From Isochrysis galbana (taxonomy: Eukaryota > Haptophyta > Isochrysidales > Isochrysidaceae): DNA of 64,000 nt. The translations under genes and the position numbers were made by a program. The notes beneath the pieces were generated by a model. That model did no database searches and was not told where the DNA came from. It worked only from the letters and a program-made list of their open reading frames with translations. The stretch lies in the NCBI GenBank assembly GCA_018136815.1, contig CM030935.1:1794204-1858203 (forward strand), read 5' to 3'. Position 1 is the first letter of the stretch; each line of letters starts with the position of its first letter. Shown piece after piece: positions 20,701 to 26,839 of the stretch.

Positions 20701-21320
20701 TCTACCGTATCCACTACGACGACATAAAATTCAATAGCGAGCATGTCATACGAAGAACAATCATACGATTTACCGAACTCTGCAAAGCGGCACACTTCGG
20801 CAACTCCACCGACACGTCTAGAAGAGCCCAAGCTGACATGGGCCGCCAACCCAAAAAAAGAATAGACACAAACGACTTCCGCCCACTCTTCCAACCCATA
20901 GATAACGAAGAACTAGCACCAAGCCTCAAACTAACACGATTAGCACAAAAACTAAAGATAGAACACATAATCAAACACGAAAAAGCAAAACAAGAAGAAA
21001 ACCTGAGATAACCCCAGGGGGCGCTAGATGAAGCACCCCGCGAACGAAGATCACCTTGGGGAAAGCCGCATGGCTGGGCCCCCACACAGCGGCGCACACG
21101 AGTGCGCTCCACACAAAACAGATTACAAAAGGCCCGTCCTCCCCCTCCCCCAGCGTTAGACCCAAAGTAGTGTACGTGGGCCGACCCCCCGAAACCAAAC
21201 AAAAAGGAACGAGGGGGGGAACGGGAAGGGGAGAGAGGGTAGGGCGAAGGCGATGTCAGGTGTAGACCCCAGGAAAGGGGATGGCGGCTAGCAACGTAGT
21301 AGGCACCTTCAAGAATTTTT
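14783..21320 (+). mobile_element. Full-length LINE retrotransposon
   Basis: The 6.5-kb element is bounded by a perfect 20-bp target-site duplication. Its 5' terminus is exactly a hairpin region: CAA, then CTATCGT-TAAA-ACGATAG, then GGTC and the ORF start at 14808. The 3' UTR (21012-21320) ends GGCACCTTCAAGAA plus a T run that merges with the duplication. A related 3' end is at 44105-44232 and related 5' ends are at 33637, 37135 and 51200. The intact ORF, perfect duplication and absence of internal rearrangement indicate a young insertion that may still be active. Confidence 0.95.
14808..21011 (+). CDS. LINE polyprotein: N-terminal domain, CCCH zinc fingers, APE endonuclease, reverse transcriptase
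   Basis: The single 2067-residue frame is uninterrupted. Residues 1-215 are Pro/Thr-rich. About 230-500 form a conserved domain shared with the 32-33 kb relic. About 534-604 hold Cys/His clusters (C-x7-C-x8-C-x3-H and C-x5-C-x4-HKC). The AP-type endonuclease follows (FNING near 637, LLQE, GGDFN, SSDH). The reverse transcriptase has NYRPITLLQ, ALDWEKAFDR, GVPQGCPLSPLAF and the catalytic FADD near 1348. Near 1888 there is a C-x2-C-x10-H-x3-C knuckle. EN-RT-knuckle order fits the L1/Tx1-like clades. What is usually ORF1 appears fused to ORF2. The start Met (MERA) is supported by the same N-terminus in three other copies in the window. Confidence 0.93.
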   Translation: MERAPLPSPSTVTPATPDDQAMLDAAQLKRPREGAPLTQVRTRLAPCRPQKAENQQAHHGQHGPHNPHHLPASIGQPPYEPSRLQAAPHRESLTAGPLHCRGTDLVHKHEAQAWPDTTPTPWGEQPVWCTTVCIKSRICLTDPKGHYNQRHQSHSTPPPTPRAAGRQPLSRTSQETKPATAPKGDNTTHTKRTRKQHEPVAAAPDRTHQEGSTMRPKTYHTHSPNLPTLTAYLQMNDTEGIEQELEPLAFNITDKIIITFSSTDRDINIKDEAALSAIVAHLNRLEGVDLEPDFISKSASGPWEILVTADCANQFRDTFKNTTSFQTIGVNAPINLKYQTLNEKAKDLPQASSKALATAFKDVSAHLVVRNYQFEMKSLITLSTLAKAVENQGFHYLQGNQERTKVVTSEGVIVTQGKKEVYHLYVAPKNGSFTAFEFPRKILLNIKGKPYPLDYAIRDCKELGGDIKSLSLHAGPKGCKGYFKGYAQVFKPPLRVCTCEEEREARLMRVQQRQLAPPKKTLHDTINPDALGACTRFPLGKCPMNIKGKRCNRSHNYEKAWADGVCLVPCAFPKADTLPLAKRPKGGTCVLGPECLYLHKCAAAQLCKYFPNAAITYAQTFDSSLGYPGEGPITVASFNINGTRNGALCSVLSQARKAKVDIVLLQELHAYTDGSHSRTCMTAKAMGWHMVHSPANQADQASGVGVAIRDSSPRVELLPDTAEVLIEGRCLKVQCRIDGINIEVISIYLSANPHLRTTQIETLAQSGIGAELNTIIGGDFNCVEDAQRDTRAQQKEATYTNVGGVQLRDTMQKLGFVDAHTLTNGHRSGGFTRLSNTIHTRIDRIYTPSHRSTIAWQTIGPHPSLFTGKGSSDHLPLLGTFDLAGHNPDRRYDIRINLDLLDDKRIRATIAHLWKSNIGADTPDDTLGEAWYNAKKAVASYLLWLTKNTEDPSPTTPLITQLALIGIELGNESPNPHKLDKMRELNEAIAHARSTRTPTRKASFDALKHEERMTKEFFRRFQSKTTNQAIPELFMTDNWEAPGEADRPATTNDDEIRNQLRKYYKWLYQERVNVRDPDLEEALKEHTLTPSDSLQLEGAIKMEELTTAIRSIGAGKSAGPDAIPAEFYANFESLVKHDFLRLLNTALATGELHYTMREGDIILLFKKGDARDPRNYRPITLLQSDYKILAKILTNRLKIVIGNIISKDQLGFVPKRLIGEATHLLQLTKAYLDESGDPGILLALDWEKAFDRVSWAFYHIALDLLKFGEDFKRYAKTLTNPSARPIRYIKTNGGRSFPFAIGSGVPQGCPLSPLAFLLTAEALTRVINNDDNINGIIINGAEIKISQFADDTQLLTTDYHSLRRALKWVDRYAKASCGKPNEAKFEGLRMGSLRRKPPPGDFKQFNWLKSTDYATILGVPLGDHNAIKRFWRKLAERIARKTTAYAPITKSLSILGKTKVANFLIYSIPRYWLQTLDPPQWFHRHLKEQTDIILWTNHRTGRKLQWIKHPEAPLEGDTPNGPNLGLGLLDWPNHVKALRAKWILNYLDARQSNWKQILDAWFCRTKLGRAAVISTTPTHRLTDGIFGKSRLPTFWKKALETFRTLPIVRLSLSEAGALSQPIWYNPNIRGPSIAPLWVELWSSLECNVVHNTYVDGDTTAFTKEECEQCFPNNDTYARFKGEYIHKQSFLDSWQLIIDHADVLRSATFQPTPKTSQTSDDPNATETEPIPPPEIYINKEGEYFLRRHNEWYEVELSYLGTPIIGNRLLLPPTDLDKHPPAKWGEGYKGNRIQAYPLPEEYSIDGSTPLDKTEVSHITSALRSKTTKYRGQKGPSRWQERLPVSHDTWKHLARIYTSQLITSRDSYMHFQHIAHRRIGTYNRFPNRDSTCRLCSLAKETSTHLGHCTALDNIFETLDALTDSTLTRLVTTPADKATDRLFIIPDNPTSRSREILYLLAWRYILTDFYRIHYDDIKFNSEHVIRRTIIRFTELCKAAHFGNSTDTSRRAQADMGRQPKKRIDTNDFRPLFQPIDNEELAPSLKLTRLAQKLKIEHIIKHEKAKQEENLR

Positions 21321-21340
21321 TTTTATTATTATTATCAAAT
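21321..21340 (+). repeat. Target-site duplication, right copy, of the LINE
   Basis: Identical 20-bp partner of 14763-14782. Confidence 0.95.
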
Positions 21341-21377
21341 AGTAGTATCATTCAGCGTATCATTCATGAGTCTTGAG

Positions 21378-23039
21378 TCATGAGGAGCAGAGTTCACACG
21401 TCTGACAAATAGCAGGCGCTTTGTTTGCGACTGCACGCTCCCATGTGGACCGGCGGCCGTAGATGACGATTGAGCAGCCGTCCCCATCCGGTGAGGGTAT
21501 GACGACAGCACCAATAGCCATGTCGGAATCGACGTCACCCGTCCTGCCGTTCAAAGGCAATGGGCGCACACCTGGGGCCACCCGCGCAAGAAGAAGCCCG
21601 TCCTCATTGAGCCATCGAGATGCGGCACAACCAAGTACGTACATTTCTGACAAAGAATGCTCATCAAACACCTTCCCATTCAGGACAACGAGGTCGTATT
21701 GTGCAGCCGAATCCGCCGGCAACGATTCAATGGTCTCAAGGAGCGCCCCGCTACCCCTAACAACTTGCACACGCGCCTCTAGCCCAGCTGCTTTCAGATG
21801 TGCGGTGCACATTCCGGCAGCTTGTACATCTTGCTCTATCGTTACGATGCGGCCAGTCTCACCCACAGCACTCGCAAGCCACATCGTCGTGTACCCCGAT
21901 TGGGAGCCAACTTCAAGCACACGTCGCGTCGGTGCCATCCGCCCCAGCATGTGGAGGAGCCAACCATATCGATGCCCGTTTATGTTAGCGCCCGAAGCAA
22001 TGCGCGCTGAGCGCATGGCTGACGGCTCACCATTACACACAGCATTGAGATACGACTGTAGGATGTCAACGGATGTTGACCAGCCTGGCCAATGGCCACC
22101 TGCACCGGATGAGCCGACCCCCTCCACTTTCCCTCCTCCATGAAGCTCATCTCGCCGAGTCTTTACACTACTTGATATTCCATGGTCATGAGAGTCCTCG
22201 ACCAAGGCCGGGGTCGGGACAACCGCAGAGACCTGATCGCCGCCGAGCGCCTTCTGAGCAAAGGAAAGCCCGTCACGAAGCGGCACAATGAGTTGCACGG
22301 TTCGCGCATCACTCCCTACATGACGGTTGAATCCATCCATCGCGTCTCTAAGAGCGGTTAGACGTCGCTCACGCGACGACTGCGCCTTGGTGGCAGCGTT
22401 ATTGGGCTCACCGGAGCGCTGTCCAAGAGTATCCAGAGCATACTTCTCCAGCACTTGCCCCTTCCAGAGTATGTTGTCCGCGATGATGAGGCCGTCAGAG
22501 GAGAGGAGGGATCGTCCAAGCAATTCTTCGTAGTACGTGATGTAGCGCTTCTTGTCTGCATCAATGAAGACCAGGTCAAATGGAGGCTCGGAAGGGGGGA
22601 ACGAGATGATGGTCTCGAGCGCATCACCCACTTCGAGACGAACACGTGAATCGAGCCCAGAGAGCTGCAAATGTCGTCGACAAACTTCAGCTGCACGGGG
22701 ATCGCGCTCCAATGAGACAACGGTGCCGGCCTCGCCAACTGCTGCAGCGAGCCAAACCGTGGCGTAGCCAGTGAATGTTCCGATCTCGAGGATGCGGCGC
22801 GCGCCCGCCATCCTCGCGAGCATGTGCAAGAGCCGGCCCTGCCGGGCCCCGCTCATCATGTGAGCTCCTGACGGGAAGACCTCGCCCGTCTGCTGTCGGA
22901 GCGCCGTGAGAGGCGGTGGCTCTCCTGCGCAGCTGAGCTGCGAGGAGTGCGAGACGAGTGCACGCAGGCCAAAGAGCGGGCTGGTGCAGGCGAGGCGCGC
23001 CGCGCGCAGCAGCAGCAGCAGGCTCGGCCCGAGAGCCAT
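21378..23039 (-). CDS. Fused double O-methyltransferase (CCoAOMT-like), second domain degenerate
   Basis: 553 residues in one exon. Residues ~45-265 are a class I, caffeoyl-CoA-type O-methyltransferase: LEIGTFTGYAT (SAM motif I, 84-94), FIDADKKRY (159-167, metal/catalytic aspartates) and IADNILWKG (186-194). After a ~55-residue linker a second copy follows. It repeats the HRYGWLLHMLGRMAPTRR and LEVGSQSGYTTMWLA elements (motif I 376-382), but the DADK site is replaced by VVLNGK (451-456). The second domain therefore probably lacks metal-dependent catalysis. The N-terminus (MALGPSLLLLLRAARLACTS) looks like a signal or organelle leader. The substrate cannot be deduced. The upstream region is a long CT-rich stretch (23060-23280). 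Confidence 0.87.
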   Translation of the reverse strand: MALGPSLLLLLRAARLACTSPLFGLRALVSHSSQLSCAGEPPPLTALRQQTGEVFPSGAHMMSGARQGRLLHMLARMAGARRILEIGTFTGYATVWLAAAVGEAGTVVSLERDPRAAEVCRRHLQLSGLDSRVRLEVGDALETIISFPPSEPPFDLVFIDADKKRYITYYEELLGRSLLSSDGLIIADNILWKGQVLEKYALDTLGQRSGEPNNAATKAQSSRERRLTALRDAMDGFNRHVGSDARTVQLIVPLRDGLSFAQKALGGDQVSAVVPTPALVEDSHDHGISSSVKTRRDELHGGGKVEGVGSSGAGGHWPGWSTSVDILQSYLNAVCNGEPSAMRSARIASGANINGHRYGWLLHMLGRMAPTRRVLEVGSQSGYTTMWLASAVGETGRIVTIEQDVQAAGMCTAHLKAAGLEARVQVVRGSGALLETIESLPADSAAQYDLVVLNGKVFDEHSLSEMYVLGCAASRWLNEDGLLLARVAPGVRPLPLNGRTGDVDSDMAIGAVVIPSPDGDGCSIVIYGRRSTWERAVANKAPAICQTCELCSS

Positions 23040-23475
23040 ATCCCCGCTCTCCTCCGCCTTCGCTCACCCTTACCCTCCCTCGCCCTTTCTCTCACCCCCT
23101 CCGCCTTGCTCCCTCTCTCTCGCCCTCTGTCCCCTCTCCCCCTCTCGTCCCTCTCCCTCCTTCCCTCCCTTCCCTTCTCTCTCCCTTGCTTCTTCTCCCT
23201 GCCTTCCTCCTTCTCCTTCCCTCCCTCGCTCGCTCTCTCGCTCCCTCTCTCCCTCCCTCTCCCTCCCTCCTTCCCGCCCGCTCGGCCCAGCAGAGAGCGT
23301 CGAGCGACGCGTCGGTCCGCAGGTCTCTCTCTCTTCACATGGCGTTCACGCCCGCATGATCTATCATCGTTCATAGTTCATCACCGGCACCCAAAGCAGA
23401 TCACCCGATCACCCCCATGGACCGGGTGGACCGCATCAAAAAAATAGTACTAGTAGTAATTATTGTTATATCCTA

Positions 23476-23489
23476 GCCAGAGGCCATTG
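23476..23489 (+). repeat. 14-bp direct repeat, left copy, next to SINE-B end
   Basis: CCAGAGGCCATTGA is repeated exactly at 24663-24676. The left copy touches the A/T-run end of an antisense SINE-B, the position expected of a target-site duplication. On its outer side lies TTGTTATATCCTAG, which resembles the SINE-A tail. Confidence 0.6.
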
Positions 23490-23815
23490 AAAAAAAAACC
23501 TTTTAATATTCTTACCGCACTCGCGGCGAATGGAACCACTACCCACTACAAGTAGCATGTAGCATACTCTCTACACCCCCATTCCCCGGCCCTTCTCCCC
23601 CCGCCATCAGGCGTCTCCCCCCGTACACTACCTACTAGGGGGATTGGGGTGGAGGGCTTAGATATGGTCCGGTGGCCCGCGCCACCCCCCGGTGATCTTT
23701 CCCCCCCTTCCTTCTGTGTCTCCGAGTGGGCGGCCCACACTGTCTCGTCTTATCCTGTAAACAGGCGCGAGACTTACCGAGGCGGCTTGCCTTCATTTGG
23801 TCTCCTTTCCCTTCC
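23490..23815 (-). mobile_element. SINE-B 3' part, antisense
   Basis: Antisense copy of the family B 3' half. It includes the ATTCTTACCGCACTCGCGGC end block and the GTCTCG...CCTGTAAACAGG...CGAGAC hairpin, up to about 23790. Its junction with the cytochrome b561 3' end lies between 23790 and 23825. Confidence 0.75.
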
Positions 23816-23824
23816 AGTCTCACC

Positions 23825-24662
23825 CTACCATGAGCCCCCCCCCGCGAGCACCCCGAAGGAGAGGCCCAGGAGCACCACGTACGCGACGAGAACGGCGTCG
23901 CCTTGGCTCGGCATGAGGGCGCGCCCCGAGAGGGCCTGGTAGACGCCCACGCCGAGCACGGCGTAGCCCGTCCCCTTGTGCGCGACCCGCCACACGGCGC
24001 GGCGTGTGGTGCGGGCGGCGGGCGTGCCGCGCACGAGCGCGTTGAGCGGCTGCAGCAGGGCGAGGGCGAAGGCGACGATCCCGAGCGTGTGATGGGGGTG
24101 CGAGAAGTGGCGCCCTCGGGGCACCGACGCGACGGCGAGCGCGACGCCGGCGGCGGCCACCGCAAGGCCGCTTCCCTGCGAGAGCGGGGGGGGGGTGCCT
24201 TGTTTCGTGGGAGGGAGGGCCGATGGGGGGGGGGCGAGGAGGGAGAAACACACCTGCACCACGCGATGCACACGGAGCCAGCGGCCGCCGGTGAGCCGGG
24301 AGCGCCAAGCGAGCGATAAAAAGGCGCCCGAGGGGAGGAGCACGCCCCACGCGACGGCGACGGACATGAGCACACCGTGGGCGAGCAGCGGCAGGGTGGG
24401 CGGGGACGCGGAGGAAGGGGGCGAGGACGCGGGGGAGGAAGGGGGCGAGGGCGCGGAGATAGGGGGCGAGGACACGGGGGAGGAAGGGGCCGAGAGAGGG
24501 GTCGTACCCACCGCGAGCGGCGGCGGCGCGCAGACAGGCATGCTCCTCGAGGTCCTCGACGACTCGTCCCCCGCGAGCGAGATGTCGTCGGTAGAGAAGC
24601 CGAGCAGCTCGCCCTCGTCCACACCGACGCTCCACACGCAGCAGGGGTCCCCCAGCTCCATC
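23825..24662 (-). CDS. Cytochrome b561-domain protein, C-terminal part
   Basis: Two exons with a 78-nt intron at 24176-24253. The spliced product has a Ser/Pro-rich linker, LLAHGVLMSVAVAWGVLLPSG (first helix with His), WLRVHRVVQ, then GLAVAAAGVALAVA, RHFSHPHHTLGIVAFALALLQPLNAL, and VAHKGTGYAVLGVGVYQALSG. The ordered histidines (HG, LRVHR, FSHPHHTLG, AHKG) are those that ligate haems and define b561 transmembrane electron carriers. A fourth/fifth membrane helix precedes the stop at 23825. The usual DOMON or other N-terminal partner is not recognisable. The piece lies within an interval bounded by 14-bp direct repeats, so its connection to the sequence at 24677 and beyond is doubtful. Confidence 0.7.
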
Positions 24663-24676
24663 CCAGAGGCCATTGA
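24663..24676 (+). repeat. 14-bp direct repeat, right copy
   Basis: CCAGAGGCCATTGA, identical to 23476-23489. It falls inside the coding frame of the interrupted gene on the minus strand (...LNGLW). Confidence 0.6.
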
Positions 24677-25147
24677 GGATAAGCGCGGCAAAGTACCAAC
24701 TAATCTCGCTGAGCGTGATTTTGGTGGCGTGCTGGAAGATGTTGCCCAACGCCAACGCTTGGAGGTAGCCCTTGTCCCTTGTACTTGTTCGTCCGTGTTT
24801 ACCATCATCTTCTCCCGCATGCCCATGCCCACCGTCATGACCTTGTTGAACCAAGAGAATGGATGGGCAGACGCATTGAGAGCTACAAGGTGAGATGGCG
24901 TCCAGTCGGGGTTACCCTGAAACGCGGGACGAGTGAGGGCGGACGGCAAGGGATCCCACTGCCACTACCTGCAGTGATGGTGCATCAGTACTGACGTCAG
25001 TTTTTTACATCAGTGTCAGTTCACCTCAAGCTGACAACTGATGTCAGTTGTCAGTTGTCAGCAGCTTGGAGCGGGGAGAAAAACAAAACACGCAGTCCTC
25101 TTTACTTTCTACAGCCAAAGAAAAAAATTGGGAAAACAAGCCAAATT

Positions 25148-25207
25148 GGGATTCGAACTCGTGCCCAGCGTCGCACACCGCACGCACAGTGCATCCTGAG
25201 CCGCAAG
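25148..25207 (-). other. tRNA-like A/B-box segment inside the hAT-like element
   Basis: On the minus strand, TTGCGGCTCAGGATGC is followed about 40 nt later by CACGAGTTCGAATCCC, resembling A- and B-box promoter elements of a tRNA-derived sequence. The acceptor stem does not pair, so it is not an intact tRNA gene. Confidence 0.35.
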
Positions 25208-25349
25208 GGGCCCGTTATCGAACTAAATTGGGCGTTTTGTGGTATTCAGATTTGCAGCAAAGACACAGGTCACTGATGTCAGCTGATATTCTGCTCGCTC
25301 AGAGCCTTTGAGGTGATGTCAGCTGATGGACCTCATCAGCTGACATCAG

Positions 25350-26227
25350 AACTAAGTTTATACTTAGTTCGCCCATGGGGGGGCACGAGCCCCCCCCTCT
25401 CTCCACTCCTCCCCTGCCATGGGGGAGGATCCACCCACTCTCCTGGCACGCCTGATGGCCTGCCAGGAGCACACAGCCCTGCTGACCCATTCCCCTCCCT
25501 ACAGGCCCGCCTGACTCGCCCGCCCTGGCCCGTCGTGGCCTGCCCATTCCTCTGACCAGCCCCTCCTCCCCCTGGGCCCCCTGTTCAGGACCCCCCAGCC
25601 AGCTCCAGTCGACCCGCAGGGGCTCGGAGCGCCAGCGAGGGAGAGGCAGGAGGGGCCAGGGCCATGCCCCAGCCTCACCTGCCCCCTGAGTTGTGCTCCC
25701 AGGCCCTGCAGGCCATCTGGGGACCTGAGCGAGGGGCCGCAGGCGCGCGCCATGGGCCCCCGCCGCAGGGAAGAGAGGAGGAAAAGGGAAGAGGGAGGGG
25801 AGGGGGGAGCGGCAGCTCTCCCCTCCGGCAGATACGTGTCTTCTCGCCCCGTTTGGGTAAGAGAAGACGGGGGCGCCAGAGCCAGGAGGGAAGGGCCGCG
25901 GCTCGCCGCGGCCACTCGCACTAGCGAGGGAGATTAGCGCTTCTGGGCCCCTATCTCACGAGTGCCCCCCCCCCCCTGCGTTGCTTTTACCCGAAAGGGG
26001 TTTTCCCCCAGCGTGGACTCGAGGAGAGGACGCGCTGGGGTGCGCGGGGTCGGTGCGTGCACTGGGGGGAGGACAAATATCGAGGGGAGGGGGCGGTGCC
26101 CCCTCCCCCCGGTAGCACTCGGACACCTGGCTCGTCAGGCATGGCGGGATTCCGGGACGGAAAAGTTGTGTCCAATTAGCTAGTGGGGTTGGCTAGGATA
26201 TAACATTAATTATTTTATTTTATTTAT
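25350..26227 (+). mobile_element. SINE-A, full length, nested in the hAT-like element
   Basis: 878 bp between a perfect 17-bp target duplication TCATCAGCTGACATCAG (25333-25349 and 26228-26244). The 5' terminus is exactly the hairpin AACTAAGT-TTAT-ACTTAGTT (25350-25369). Then come GGGGGGC-ACGA-GCCCCCC, CCTCCCC/GGGGAGG, GTCTTCTC/GAGAAGAC, GGCCGCGGC-TC-GCCGCGGCC and the GAAA-loop stem ACCC-GAAA-GGGGT. The 3' end is TTGGCTAGGATATAACATTA with an AT-rich tail. No ORF has coding character. A long target duplication and tailed 3' end indicate LINE-type retrotransposition in trans. Confidence 0.9.
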
Positions 26228-26839
26228 TCATCAGCTGACATCAGCTACTGATGTCAGTGTTAGCTCGAAGTTGGTGTCAGCTGACGGACTGATGCACCAT
26301 CACTGACTACCTGTCCTTGTCCGACTTGCGCGGACCACGCAAACTGCAACTCGACGGGATCGACTGCAAAAGCGGGGCCCGCCGGCCCGCCGTTGCAGAG
26401 CAGCTTGGAGTCGTTCGCCAAGGGTGGTCTTGTTGGCATAGACGCATAGACCGGCTGGCCGCGCCACATGACAAATGCTGAAGGCGAGAGGCGCTCCATC
26501 ACCATCACCATCAGGATCGTCTTCAACGAGTGCATTGGATGTATACCGCACTCCTCGTGTGTCAGCTTGAACTTCTTTTCGATGTCGTAAAAGCTGTGGT
26601 ACGGGTCAATGTACCCATGCTTCTTTTCGAGCATGAGGTAATGCCTACGTACCGGTCTTATCAATGGCTCACCTATCAATGGCGTAGGGATACGGAAAGT
26701 CGTTCGCTCCTATAGGCGACACGAATGCGACAATCTCGTCGACGGCCTCAAATTCAAACACTTCGATGCCCACGAAAAAGTACTTGAGGTCGCCGATGTA
26801 GAAGAGCAAAGAGTTCCCTCCTTGTCCTCATCGTCATCG

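Larger units (their letters stand above)
24972..26305. mobile_element. hAT-like non-autonomous DNA transposon (contains nested SINE-A)
   Basis: Perfect 18-bp terminal inverted repeats CAGTGATGGTGCATCAGT (24972-24989) and ACTGATGCACCATCACTG (26288-26305) are flanked by an exact 8-bp target duplication ACTACCTG (24964-24971 and 26306-26313). An 8-bp duplication with CA...TG termini is the hAT signature. Without the nested SINE-A (878 bp plus its 17-bp duplication) the element is about 440 bp, with subterminal TGATGTCAGCTGA-type motifs and no transposase. It sits just inside a host intron. Confidence 0.85.
24677..26836 (-). pseudogene. Unrecognised gene, interrupted by transposons; probably broken
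   Basis: Minus-strand exons: about 26836-26673 (IGDLKYFFVGIEVFEFE...FPYPYAID), 26644-26311 (HYLMLEKKHGYIDPYHSFYDIEKK...VGQGQ) and 24916 leftwards (GNPDWTPSHLVALNASAHPFSWFNK, TVGMGMREKMMVNTDEQ). The exon 2/3 junction is phase-consistent across an intron originally ~52 nt long. That intron now holds a hAT-like element with a nested SINE-A. Exons 1 and 2 are separated by only 28 nt (26645-26672). After MMVNTDEQ the frame shifts to RDKGYLQALALGNIFQHATKITLSEISWYFAALILNGLW, which ends at the 14-bp repeat bounding the b561/SINE-B block. I do not know this family. It may be a recently inactivated gene, or one with an assembly frameshift. Confidence 0.5.

Noticed and set aside
22856..23447. Ser/Pro/Leu and Arg/Glu-rich frames upstream of the O-methyltransferase
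   Set aside because: Generated by a CTCCCT-type pyrimidine tract, which is more likely the gene's 5' flank.
25148..25207. Functional tRNA gene
   Set aside because: Box-like motifs only; acceptor and anticodon stems do not pair, so it is reported merely as tRNA-like.
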